Positions 26,587 to 34,655 of a stretch of DNA of 64,000 nt are shown here, one piece after another (positions within the stretch are counted from its first letter, which is position 1; every line of letters starts with the position of its first letter). The notes under the pieces were generated by a model that worked only from the letters and a program-made list of their open reading frames with translations, was not told the DNA's origin and ran no database searches. Both the position numbers and the translations under genes were made by a program. The stretch comes from GAS368 sp965227745. GTDB lineage: Bacteria > Verrucomicrobiota > Verrucomicrobiia > Opitutales > Opitutaceae. The stretch spans positions 3,286,001-3,350,000 of the forward strand of contig OZ245769.1 of the NCBI GenBank assembly GCA_965227745.1, in the 5' to 3' direction.

Positions 26587-27303
26587 ATGGAACGCGACGA
26601 TGTCTCACGATTTTTAGTCCATCTAACGCGAACGGTAGACGAGGGGTCGGCGGAAGATAACCTACTATCCATCCTCAAGGGTCGGACGATTCAGGCCCGC
26701 CGATTTCACTGCTTGTGCATGCACAAGATCGGCAAACTCGGATTGAAGGACGACCTTGGCGACCGCTTCAAAAGCGTCTGCTTAACAGAAACTCCGTTAA
26801 CGCAGATTCGCCACATCGCCAAAAAGATCGACGGGCGAGACATTGAACTTGCTCCGTTCGGGGTCGTTTTTCGTCGGAAGGACCTTTTGGAACGAGGCGC
26901 CACGCCTGCGGTTTACCTCAACGGCAAAATCGGTGGTGTTGGCCGCTTGTTGAATGATCGTTTCTACCACGATTTCAAAGATGCAAAATCTCTCGCTGCA
27001 GCTCAGGCAAAACACGGTGGAAACCTCGACGCGATTATCAATCACTACGCCACGCTAAACACCATCCGTAGTGGTTATGATTTCACATGGGAAAGAGAGT
27101 GGCGATTTGTTGGCAACCTCCCCGTCGACTTCGCGGAGGTTTACGTAATCCTGGCACGGAAACCGAAGGAATTTCGCGAACGTTGTGAAGACGAATTGCC
27201 ACCAAAAGTTTGGGCGTCCGTGGCGAAGATTCCCATGATTTCGCCTGATTGGAGCTACGAAGCACTCGTCCATCATCACGCGGTAAACATGTGGCACGCG
27301 TAG
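26587..27303 (+). CDS. AbiGi-like / DUF2971-type abortive-infection protein
   Basis: A 238-aa protein with the layout of the AbiGi family (putative abortive phage resistance). It starts with FLVHLTRTVDEGSAEDNLLS and an early ILKGRTIQAR. VCLTETPLTQI is followed by APFGVVFRRKDLLERGATPA and the late WEREWRFVGNLP segment. These conserved islands (LTR, NL.SIL, SVC..E.P, EREWR) are what I recall of that family; a homologous DUF2971-type protein is possible. Its position beside the helicase operon and a Mrr-like gene supports a defence role. Confidence 0.65.
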   Translation: MERDDVSRFLVHLTRTVDEGSAEDNLLSILKGRTIQARRFHCLCMHKIGKLGLKDDLGDRFKSVCLTETPLTQIRHIAKKIDGRDIELAPFGVVFRRKDLLERGATPAVYLNGKIGGVGRLLNDRFYHDFKDAKSLAAAQAKHGGNLDAIINHYATLNTIRSGYDFTWEREWRFVGNLPVDFAEVYVILARKPKEFRERCEDELPPKVWASVAKIPMISPDWSYEALVHHHAVNMWHA

Positions 27304-27379
27304 TTGATCTCGTTCCGGTGACGACGAGTCGCAAAAAACGCCCAAAAGGCCGACGATATCGCCAGACGCGGTGAAATCG

Positions 27380-27754
27380 TCAGATCATTTCGGCGTAATA
27401 CCGATCCTTCAGCAGTCCGAACTCGATCTTGCACGGCAACGGATTTGCCCTCGCGTGAGCCATCGCGACCAAACTCCCGGCCCACTCCGCGAGGGAGAGC
27501 GGCAGGCGGAAAAATGTCGGATTCTCCGCTACCAATACGACGGTCGTCGGCAGGAGATACCGGCCCGCATCCCCGTCAAGATCGGCGTCCAATTTGTGCC
27601 GTCGGCACTCGTCCTCGGTTGCCGGGTAGAACCCGACTTTCTGAACGTCGTAAATCGTTCCGCGCTCGCGTTCGTTTGCGACGGGGCGAATAGAAAGTTC
27701 GGGAAGAGCAAGATACTCTTCGACGGATAGCACACTGAATTTTGGACGGTCCAT
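27380..27754 (-). CDS. hypothetical protein
   Basis: A 124-aa soluble protein, family not recognised. It begins VLSVEEYLALPELSIRPVAN and has a hydrophobic strand RYLLPTTVVLVAENP in the middle. Codon use and amino-acid mix look coding. It lies convergent to the AbiGi-like gene. No link to function. Confidence 0.5.
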   Translation of the reverse strand: MDRPKFSVLSVEEYLALPELSIRPVANERERGTIYDVQKVGFYPATEDECRRHKLDADLDGDAGRYLLPTTVVLVAENPTFFRLPLSLAEWAGSLVAMAHARANPLPCKIEFGLLKDRYYAEMI

Positions 27755-27995
27755 GAAAGTTTAAAGCATGACGATTCGGAGTTTAACTTGGGTTTCTTGA
27801 GCGAGCCTAGAATGCTACCGTTCCGGCGTCACCAAAAACTTGCCTAAATGAAAGCGAGGCTGAGTCGCCAGGGTGCGATATCGACCCGCGACCCATTGCG
27901 CCTCTGCCAAGCGTATCCAAGAATGGACAACTCCCGAATCTCTCCCCCTTACGCCGGTGCGAGCGTTCGCACCCAGCGCCAAGTTGCGGAGACCG
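27755..27995. other. intergenic region
   Basis: About 240 bp without a supported gene; no repeats or clear terminator seen. Confidence 0.4.
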
Positions 27996-28190
27996 TCAAA
28001 GTTCCTCGTCGGACTCGCCGGTGCCCTTTAGCTTGGCAAGCTCATTGATATCCGTAGCAGTGGCCTTTCCGCGTTTGATCTTCTTCTCGATTTTCTCGAT
28101 TTGCGCGACGCGCCGCTGAAAATCTTCGTTCGACTCTAAGAAACGGAAACCGCCTGTCTTCTCGATCCATTGTTCTTTCGATTGGCTCAT
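27996..28190 (-). CDS. small hypothetical charged protein
   Basis: A 64-aa highly charged, helical protein: a central KIEKIEKKIKRGKATATDIN segment and an acidic end. No family recognised. The Met at 28190 is chosen over 28220. It may be a small regulatory or antitoxin-like protein, but nothing proves this. Confidence 0.4.
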   Translation of the reverse strand: MSQSKEQWIEKTGGFRFLESNEDFQRRVAQIEKIEKKIKRGKATATDINELAKLKGTGESDEEL

Positions 28191-28313
28191 AGGAGCTTTT
28201 TTGGGGACATTGACACGCACGACCGACCACCACGATTCATTTTTTCATAGGGTTAAACATGTAACTAGGGCGTGACAGACTCTGGTATGCCTAGCGCCTC
28301 CTTGGCGTTTGTG

Positions 28314-28838
28314 TCATTGCACGATCAAAAACGGGTCCGAAGCATCCGACTCTCGCGAGGACCAAGATTCCCGCTCTTGTTCGTCCAGCAAGCATCTCCA
28401 TAGAGAAAATTTTGGTCCATCGTAACCGGGGTCGTCCTTGCTATTGGTGCGATAGAGCATCCTGCCTGGTCTCACAACGATCAGCGCAATGCCGTGACTG
28501 CGGGCATACGTAAGCGCACCGCTTTGAAATCCGCTGGTTGTGAAAAGCATCGCCTTTTGCGCGCCAGTAGAACGAACCCTGTCGTGGAGCACCTGAACAA
28601 CTTCACGCTCCACTGGACGTTTCTGCTTTTTGCATTCTATCAGAACGCGAAAAAGTGCCCCAAGGGCAACGAACTCCGCCATAACGTCGATCTCATACTC
28701 ACCGTCCGTGCCCACCACGACTTCCCGCTGATTCGCGATAAATTTCTCAAGCTTATGTCCGGTTAGCCGGACATGTTTTAACACCAAGGCTTCGAACTCT
28801 CGAGGAGTAATTGAAATATCGAAAACCGGGGCTCGCAT
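28314..28838 (-). CDS. Mrr-type restriction endonuclease domain protein
   Basis: A 174-aa single-domain protein of the Mrr-like PD-(D/E)XK group. ITPREFEALVLKHVRLTG starts the domain. YEIDVMAEF supplies the catalytic Asp and VLIECKKQKRPVEREVVQ the E-C-K pair. QKAMLFTTSGFQSGALTYAR is the conserved Mrr C-terminal block. This reads as a full set of active-site residues. It lacks a DNA-recognition domain, so target and activation are unknown. The ORF could start 18 codons earlier (28892). It belongs to the defence-rich block of the ICE. Confidence 0.82.
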   Translation of the reverse strand: MRAPVFDISITPREFEALVLKHVRLTGHKLEKFIANQREVVVGTDGEYEIDVMAEFVALGALFRVLIECKKQKRPVEREVVQVLHDRVRSTGAQKAMLFTTSGFQSGALTYARSHGIALIVVRPGRMLYRTNSKDDPGYDGPKFSLWRCLLDEQERESWSSRESDASDPFLIVQ

Positions 28839-28931
28839 AGGATTTCCGCTAAGCAAGACCCGAAGCCACCGCACCCGCAAAACTAAACCCATGGGCCGTG
28901 CATTCGAGCGCGGCGCCGTGCTGCAAGAGGA

Positions 28932-29312
28932 TTAGCCTGTCCCGCCACCCGCAGCTCCGATCTCGCGCACGTCGATGCCGACGACGAACGGCGCGTCAGG
29001 CGCGACGCGGGAGCGATACTGTGCGGGTGCATTCCGCACCTCTGCCAGCCGCTGGCCGGCCACGTCTGCCAGGAGGCCGCGCAGGTTCGCGCCGTTGATC
29101 GTGACCTCGTGATGCGTGAACCAAAAACGCAGGGATTCGCTAGCGGGCTCGCCTTCAAGTAACGCTCCTTGCAAGTGGGACCACGGCAGGAACCACACAC
29201 CGCTTTGCCAGACTGACAACACGAGGCCAGGGCGTGATCCCACGTCTACGCAAGAAAACGATTCCGGTTCCGCCGCCCGGCGGCGCTCGATGCTTTGTTG
29301 GAGGGAGTTCAT
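28932..29312 (-). CDS. hypothetical protein coupled to the relaxase gene
   Basis: A 126-aa protein, not recognised. Visible features: a VLSVWQSGVWFLPWSHLQGA strand/helix pair, and FTHHEVTINGANLRGLLADV. The start overlaps the relaxase stop by 4 bp (ATGA), so it is co-translated with it and probably conserved with this relaxase type. It could be a DNA-processing accessory protein (inference). Confidence 0.6.
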   Translation of the reverse strand: MNSLQQSIERRRAAEPESFSCVDVGSRPGLVLSVWQSGVWFLPWSHLQGALLEGEPASESLRFWFTHHEVTINGANLRGLLADVAGQRLAEVRNAPAQYRSRVAPDAPFVVGIDVREIGAAGGGTG

Positions 29313-32110
29313 AGTCTGATGCGCTGACGAGGTTGATGGGGGATGGAATACTGATTCGCGGTCGCCGGTGCGGACTGCCGTAGCGAAACCGGGCGCAGGC
29401 GTTCCATGACGCCCCGGTGCAGGCGGATTCGCTCGACGGCGGCGAGGGACCTACGCGTCCAGCCCAAGGCCCACGCGTCCGACTCGCTCGTTTTCAAATC
29501 TACCGCCAGCTCCCGCGCGCCGACTCGCTGCGCATCCGCGCGCAGGGCGTCCTTGTCCGACGTGAAGACGATGACGCGTTTCCGGCCCCGGCTGACCGTC
29601 ACATACCATTGCTCGGTATTCGTGGCGGCGCGAGTCGCCGCGTCCGCAAAGATCACGGTGTCCACCGTCTTGCCCTGCGAGCCGTAGGACGTGACGGCGT
29701 AGCCGCGCACAAATACCCGCTGGTTGGCCCCAAGGGTTTTCTGACCATCCCTGCCGACCACGACCAGTTCGCCGTTCTTCTTCATGCGCCGCACCGTGAC
29801 GAGTTCGCCATTGTTCAGGGCTGCCCCTTCGCGGGACTTCCCGTTGAATTTCAATTGAAGGCGATCCCCCGCCGACACTTTCATTTCGCCGGCCCGGACG
29901 ACCGAGAAGCGATTCGCATAGCGGTAGCTGACCGCCGATTCGCGCCCGCCTTTGGCGACAATGAGGCCCTTTGGCCCAGCGCGGACAATTTCGCAGACCT
30001 CACCGCGCGCGAATCGGCCATAGCTACGCAGAAAGCAGACATGATCCCCGGACTGATAGAACCGGGCGTCGCGCTTTTCTGCGTCCACTAGATCGACCGG
30101 CTGAAACGCGACGAGCGCGCGACCCGCCGCCAGCCGGCCGGCAGCGCGCAAGTGGTCCCGCACGGTTTCGTTGACACTGCGCATCTCCTCACGGGTCTGC
30201 GCCACGATCAACGGTTTTTCGCCCCGGTCCAGCGCGGCCCGATACTCGGCTGCGAGCGCCTTGCGCCGTTCCTGCGGATCGTATTCGCGAATGCAACCGA
30301 GACGGTCGAGCCGGTCGAAGGACGCCGCAACGTCGCCCCTGGCTGCTGCCTTGACGGCGGCGCGATAGCCGCGAATGAAACGGCGCTCGCCGCGAGTCGC
30401 GCCCAATTTGGGATCTTGGCGTCGGATTTGCCGGACGACCGCCGGCTTGAGCCCGGCGTATTTTTCAATCGCGCGCAGCGCGTCGGACGCCGCGACCGCG
30501 CCATGCTGGCGGGTATCGCCCGAAAGCACGACGCGCCCGCCGTTGGCGCGCACGATGCGCAGGAGCTGCGCCATTTGCTTCGCGCCGATCTGGCCGGCCT
30601 CGTCCACCACCACGACCGAACCGCCAGCGAGCTGCCGCTTCTCCATGAACAGCGCGACCGTTTGCGCCGCCAGGCCGTCCGCCTGCAAATCCGCGACCTG
30701 CTGACGTTGCGGAGCCAGGACGACGAGAGCGTTGCCGGCTGCCGTCACGCCTTGCGCGACCTCCGCCAGCGTGAAACTTTTGCCGGTGCCAGCCCCGCCG
30801 CGAAACAGGGTGATGAAGTCCCGGCTGCCAAGAATTCGGGCGACCGCCTGTTTCTGCTCCGCCGACAAAGGACGCGATGGCGGATAGTCGGGGTTGATGG
30901 CGGGATGCCGGCCTCGTCCGTCATGCGCCGCCCGGACGACTTCCAGTTCCCAGCCGAGCACATCGCGCGAGGTTAGCCGCGTCGTGCCGTCCTCCCGGAC
31001 ATACCCGCGCCGGTCGATGGCCGCCCGCACCTCGGCGAGGCCGAAGTTCTCGCCCCGGCCTCGGGCCAGTGCCTCGGCCATCAACTCGAAATCGTTTACC
31101 ACCGACCGGCGGTCGAATAGCCGTTCATCGGCCCAGGCGACCGCGCCGGAGGGGTCCGCTCTTTGAGCAGCCGGGGGCGACTCGGGCCGAAGCTGCCGCA
31201 ATGCCCATCGCTGTTTCCACGACAACTGCTCGCGCCAGTGCGGGCGCAGGCGGTCGGCGGTCGAGTCCTTCAGTTTGCGTTGGCGCTTGTCTTCCGCGAC
31301 CTGACGGCGAACCGCGTTGAGGTCACCCCGCAGCCCTTCGCGGGCGATCCGCCTTTTCGTCTCTGTGTCGATTTGCTGATGCCGCTTGGAGAACCGCGCG
31401 ATGACTTCGCGCGGCACGCCCTTGATTTCAAAATCGCGCGACCCGTTCTCGATCTCGTAGCCGAGCCCGCGGAGCCCCTTGCTCAATTCGTGGTAATAGT
31501 AGTTTTCGGCGAACTTCTGCGCGCGAAACATGCCGTGCACCTGGAGCGCCTTCCACCGGTTTTCGTGGGCATCGAAGGTCGCGTTGAACACCACGCAATG
31601 GGTGTGGAGATGGGGATCGAGCTCCCGGCTGGTGTCGTGCCGAAACGTGGCGGCGACGACGTTTCCCGTAACGCGCTCGCCGTCCGCGCCGCCCTTGCGC
31701 ACGCGGGTCTCGGCGAACTTTTCCAACTCGCGCAGGGTGTCCCGAACCGCCTGTTGGTGGAGGGCCAAAATACGGTCATCCTGCATCAGGCCCAGGATCG
31801 AAACGCTCTTTGGCGGGCTTAGCGTGAAGTCGTAGAACACCCGGCGATTCGCGACAGACCGTCCAGCCTCGCGTCGTTCGGTGTTGAGCCGGGCTGTCAT
31901 CCGCTCGCCCGTCACCGGATTCCGACCTTCGCACAGCGCGAGGAAATCCGCCTCTTTCACTGCGCCGCTCAGATCGAGTTTTGCGGCACCGAGGCCGAAC
32001 CACTCGCCCGTCACTTTCTGGCCGGCGGAGTAGTAGTCGCCGGTGCATAAGTGCTCGCGGAAGTATTCACGGGCACTCGCCAGATTCAGTTGTGGTTTCG
32101 CAGTGAGCAT
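29309..32110 (-). CDS. MobF (TrwC/TraI-type) relaxase-helicase
   Basis: A 933-aa conjugative relaxase. The N-terminal TrwC domain (about 1-300) has Tyr residues in AREYFREHLCTGDYYSAG, the conserved VFYDFTLSPPKSVSI, and the metal-binding His triad in LDPHLHTHCVVFN. The C-terminal SF1 helicase has Walker A FRGGAGTGKSFTLAEV, DEAGQ box VVVDEAGQIG, and late motifs including GYAVTSYGSQGKT and WYVTVSRGRKRV. It nicks oriT and unwinds the transferred strand. TraI of F is longer; TrwC is about this length. It is divergent from a dyad-rich region that is the likely oriT. Confidence 0.94.
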   Translation of the reverse strand: MLTAKPQLNLASAREYFREHLCTGDYYSAGQKVTGEWFGLGAAKLDLSGAVKEADFLALCEGRNPVTGERMTARLNTERREAGRSVANRRVFYDFTLSPPKSVSILGLMQDDRILALHQQAVRDTLRELEKFAETRVRKGGADGERVTGNVVAATFRHDTSRELDPHLHTHCVVFNATFDAHENRWKALQVHGMFRAQKFAENYYYHELSKGLRGLGYEIENGSRDFEIKGVPREVIARFSKRHQQIDTETKRRIAREGLRGDLNAVRRQVAEDKRQRKLKDSTADRLRPHWREQLSWKQRWALRQLRPESPPAAQRADPSGAVAWADERLFDRRSVVNDFELMAEALARGRGENFGLAEVRAAIDRRGYVREDGTTRLTSRDVLGWELEVVRAAHDGRGRHPAINPDYPPSRPLSAEQKQAVARILGSRDFITLFRGGAGTGKSFTLAEVAQGVTAAGNALVVLAPQRQQVADLQADGLAAQTVALFMEKRQLAGGSVVVVDEAGQIGAKQMAQLLRIVRANGGRVVLSGDTRQHGAVAASDALRAIEKYAGLKPAVVRQIRRQDPKLGATRGERRFIRGYRAAVKAAARGDVAASFDRLDRLGCIREYDPQERRKALAAEYRAALDRGEKPLIVAQTREEMRSVNETVRDHLRAAGRLAAGRALVAFQPVDLVDAEKRDARFYQSGDHVCFLRSYGRFARGEVCEIVRAGPKGLIVAKGGRESAVSYRYANRFSVVRAGEMKVSAGDRLQLKFNGKSREGAALNNGELVTVRRMKKNGELVVVGRDGQKTLGANQRVFVRGYAVTSYGSQGKTVDTVIFADAATRAATNTEQWYVTVSRGRKRVIVFTSDKDALRADAQRVGARELAVDLKTSESDAWALGWTRRSLAAVERIRLHRGVMERLRPVSLRQSAPATANQYSIPHQPRQRIRL

Positions 32111-32328
32111 CGGGATAAAGGCCGACTTGGCGGGTTGGACTTACAAACGCAGGTGCGTTCGTTTTGAGGGGACACGCGTCACCCCTTGCGCGTCCGCGCA
32201 ACGAACCGCAGCCGCAAGTGCGACCTCGCGTCTGCCATTCGGCGTGCGTCAACCGGCGCAGACCTGCGCACCCAAGGAGAAAACAGGCACAATGAGTGCC
32301 ACGGCACTTACGCCTGTTTCCGACGCTC

Positions 32329-32372
32329 ACGAAGGCGCGCCCGCTCGCGCGGGATGCGGCGCGCCCTCGTGC
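32329..32372. repeat. 14-bp inverted repeat with nested hairpin
   Basis: CACGAAGGCGCGCC (32329-32342) pairs with GGCGCGCCCTCGTG (32359-32372) with one mismatch. A second hairpin CCCGC-TCGC-GCGGG overlaps its loop side. It is the strongest dyad in the candidate oriT region. Confidence 0.7.
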
Positions 32373-32544
32373 GTTCGCGGAGCGATGCGGCACGCGCGCG
32401 GAGACCGGGACCCTCGTCGCTTCGAGCCGGCGTTCGCCTGCGCTCGCCGACTCTGCGGCGTCGCTCCGGCTCCCGCCGGCTCTTCGCTTCTCCGGCCCCG
32501 GACTCCGCGCCGGCCGCCGGTTGTGGCCGCGTTCGCGGTCACCA

Positions 32545-32572
32545 GGAAAATGGGGACATACCATTTTTTTCC
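32545..32572. repeat. REP-like hairpin
   Basis: AAAATGG-GGACATA-CCATTTT, flanked by GGA and TTTCC. The GGGGACA core in a palindrome of this kind recalls REP elements associated with REP-type (IS200-related) transposases. A weak terminator is the alternative. No transposase is near. Confidence 0.35.
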
Positions 32573-32640
32573 GACGCGCGTTCGACTTGACCGAAACACC
32601 GGCTTTGGCCGACATGATGGTCCGGGATAGCTCCGCTGAC

Positions 32641-33048
32641 ATGGACGACGAGACGCGAGATTTCTGGCTGCTTTTTCAGGATGCCCGCCGCGAGTCCGGC
32701 GACATTGATCCGGTGACCCGCGAGATTTTAGTCACCAAGTTGGCCGCGTTGGACGACGCACGACTTGCGGCCTTCGACGCCTTTTTTGCCGAGCAAATCG
32801 AAGCGTTGAACACATCGCTTGTCCGGGATGCCGCGCGCCAGTTTTGGACCCTATCGGATGAAAGCTGGCTTTTCCTTCGAGTGTGGATTGTGAGCCGGGG
32901 TGGCGAGGTTTTCACCGCTTTCCGCAGCAACCCGGAGTTGCTCGCCAGTGTCGCGACCGAACGCCCCGGCCCGTTTGACGCGCCGAGCGGCGAACGCTTC
33001 ATGAGTTGCACGCACGACGCGCGCCTCCGACGCGGCCGACCGGAATAA
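32641..33048 (+). CDS. DUF4240 domain protein
   Basis: A 135-aa protein of the DUF4240 (WGR-regulator-like) type. It begins DFWLLFQDARRESGD and includes FDAFFAEQIEAL. The conserved WLFLRVWIVSRGGEVFTAF block is followed by the NPELLA end. The function of the family is unknown; it is often small, cytoplasmic and near defence or signalling genes. Convergent with the ORF6C-like gene, sharing the terminator at 33046-33094. Confidence 0.7.
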   Translation: MDDETRDFWLLFQDARRESGDIDPVTREILVTKLAALDDARLAAFDAFFAEQIEALNTSLVRDAARQFWTLSDESWLFLRVWIVSRGGEVFTAFRSNPELLASVATERPGPFDAPSGERFMSCTHDARLRRGRPE

Positions 33049-33094
33049 AAAAACAAACGCCGCGACCGCTCAGATTTGAGCAGATCGCGGCGTT
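33046..33094 (-). terminator. intrinsic terminator of the ORF6C-like gene
   Basis: On the minus strand a 10-bp stem (AACGCCGCGA with TCGCGGCGTT) containing an inner GCTCA/TGAGC pair is followed by a T-run (33055 to 33046). It sits 17 bp after the stop at 33111. The T-run also touches the end of the convergent DUF4240 gene. Confidence 0.85.
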
Positions 33095-33110
33095 CGCCGA
33101 TTCGAGTTGA

Positions 33111-33968
33111 TCACGCGACTAACTCACCGGATGCCTTGCAGCGCCCCATTGATGCAGCAAGGGCGGTTAGTTGGTTGGGGCCGAGTGCCCGCAGCGAAGT
33201 GATGGGTTGCTTCAATCCGAGCTTGGTCATGGCGAAGGAATACACGGATTCACGATTCCAGCCGAGTTCGCGTGCCCGGCCGAAAATCGCGCGATGCAGA
33301 TCGGCGCAATAGGCGCGGGGGTTTCGTCGCCGCAGCCGCGACCGATGAATCGCGCGTTGCTCCTTCAGGAACTGCATCGCCTGGGCGAAACATTCCCGTT
33401 TCAAAAGCAGATAGGATGGGACGCCGAATCGTCGCTGGAGCATCCGATGGCCCGCCGCAAAATTGGGCTTACCGTCTTCTCCCGCGAGCCGTGTTGCCAG
33501 TTCGCCGATTACCGCGCGGAGTTCTTCCCGCTGCTCGGCGCTCACGTGGCGTTCATCCGGTGTAATCGCGCTTCGTTGAATGTGCCGCTCCGTGTGGATC
33601 ACGTCACGACCGGCCACGAGCACTTTATTGCCCCGGCCGGCGACGTGCACGCGTTGCCACGCGTCGTCGTCGGACCTGGGTAACAGGGCCGCGAGTTCTT
33701 CTGCGAGGCGAAGGAGATCACCGTCAGTGCCCAGCCCGGCGGCGGCGGTTTCTTCCACTAACACTGCCTTTCGCATCGCGGATTCCGGCTTCGCGGTGGC
33801 GAGATCGAGGACCTTCGCCGCATCCGAACCCTCGCCAAATTTCTTCCGCAGATAGTAACGGGCGGTTTCGTAGATGTCTTTGAGCGATTGCGCAGTCACG
33901 TCCTGAAGGGGCTTTTTCAAGAACGCCGCAGCGGACAACAGTGTGGTAATAATTGCTTCTGGGTTCAT
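33111..33968 (-). CDS. ORF6C-like protein with effector-associated-type N terminus
   Basis: A 285-aa protein. The N-terminal ~95 residues (ITTLLSAAAFLKKPLQDV.. and RYYLRKKFGE) resemble the helical leader domain seen ahead of many bacterial conflict/STAND proteins. It is followed by a short Gly/Val motif VAGRGNKVLVAGRDVIHTER, reminiscent of the amyloid-like G-x-N-x-V-AGRD adaptors. The C-terminal half (VPSYLLLKRECFAQAMQFLK) resembles phage ORF6C. No enzyme motif seen. It could be an adaptor in an element-borne defence or a regulator. Ends at a strong terminator. Confidence 0.5.
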   Translation of the reverse strand: MNPEAIITTLLSAAAFLKKPLQDVTAQSLKDIYETARYYLRKKFGEGSDAAKVLDLATAKPESAMRKAVLVEETAAAGLGTDGDLLRLAEELAALLPRSDDDAWQRVHVAGRGNKVLVAGRDVIHTERHIQRSAITPDERHVSAEQREELRAVIGELATRLAGEDGKPNFAAGHRMLQRRFGVPSYLLLKRECFAQAMQFLKEQRAIHRSRLRRRNPRAYCADLHRAIFGRARELGWNRESVYSFAMTKLGLKQPITSLRALGPNQLTALAASMGRCKASGELVA

Positions 33969-34494
33969 GTCATTAGTCCGGCGTCAACCGAGGGGGATAG
34001 CCGAGTCGGGACAAGACCACGGCCCGTGGACACGGCTCGCCGGGCCGGCGTTTTGTCTCGCGCGGTGCCGTAGAACGTGGGGCAACGCTTCGCGACCCAC
34101 ACATGCGGATGCCGCCGCAGAGATCGGCCAGCGCGGCGCGCAGAGTCACGAGCCACGGTCATGCCGGAAAAGAACGCCGGCCTTCGCGGTGCGACAAAAG
34201 AACGACGCGGCCGGACCACGGCCCGGCGCGCAACGCAATCCACGCGCCGGGCCGTCGTCTGGCTCGGGCGTTGCGAAGCGGCACAATTGCGCGGAGACTC
34301 GGGCGCGCTTCGTCGCTGCGCTTGCCGCCGCCCGGCGCTGGCCGCCACATGGCGAGCACGCGCCGGCGGTCGGCTGCGCTTCGCTCCTCGCGTCCCGAAA
34401 CTCCGCGCGGGCCGGTGGGAATCCTGGCAACAAGCGGCCAAATGCGAGACCGCCATTTAGTTTTAGTCTAGCTCCGCGCGTGGCCCCATTGTGT
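33969..34494. other. GC-rich non-coding region with strong dyad
   Basis: No supported gene. Several overlapping open frames on both strands are due to GC content. It contains a 13-bp perfect inverted repeat (34218-34255) and several smaller palindromes. It could be an origin (oriV or an additional oriT) or a leader region; undecided. Confidence 0.45.
34218..34255. repeat. perfect 13-bp inverted repeat
   Basis: ACGGCCCGGCGCG and CGCGCCGGGCCGT flank a 12-nt loop. There is no T-tract, so it is not a terminator. It is the most stable dyad of the 34-kb non-coding region. Confidence 0.75.
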
Positions 34495-34573
34495 CACACC
34501 GGGCAAGGTCCGCTCCTTCGTCGCTCTCCACCGCGCACCGCGCATCGGCGCGGGCGACTCTTGCCTCGGTGTG
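34495..34573 (+). promoter_or_regulatory. 79-nt structured leader repeat, copy 1 (upstream of radC)
   Basis: A 79-nt segment whose ends pair (CACACCG with CGGTGTG, then GCAAG with CTTGC). It encloses an inner hairpin CCGCGC-ATCG-GCGCGG. Copy 2 at 35510-35588 has the same length and nearly identical interior, but its outer stem has changed in both arms. Each copy ends about 83-86 nt before the ATG of a RadC-like gene. Probably an RNA leader or a DNA structure used by the element. Confidence 0.65.
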
Positions 34574-34655
34574 CCTTCAGGGGCCAACGCGCGGGAGCAA
34601 GCCCCGGCCACCAGACATTCCGTCCGGCCCGAGGGCGGGCACGTGCGTCTGGCAC

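Larger units (their letters stand above)
32111..32640. other. dyad-rich non-coding region, candidate oriT
   Basis: About 530 bp between the relaxase start and the DUF4240 gene. Open frames here are products of extreme GC content. It contains short dyads at 32145-32165 (AACGCA-GG-TGCGTT), 32186-32201 (TTGCGCG-TC-CGCGCAA), around 32296-32310 (AGTGCC-AC-GGCACT) and a long one at 32329-32372. MobF oriTs usually lie next to the relaxase 5' end. No nic sequence can be named. Confidence 0.5.

Noticed and set aside
32043..32640. Several open frames in the relaxase upstream region
   Set aside because: Overlapping frames in all phases with Arg/Ala/Pro-only composition; dyads show it to be non-coding.
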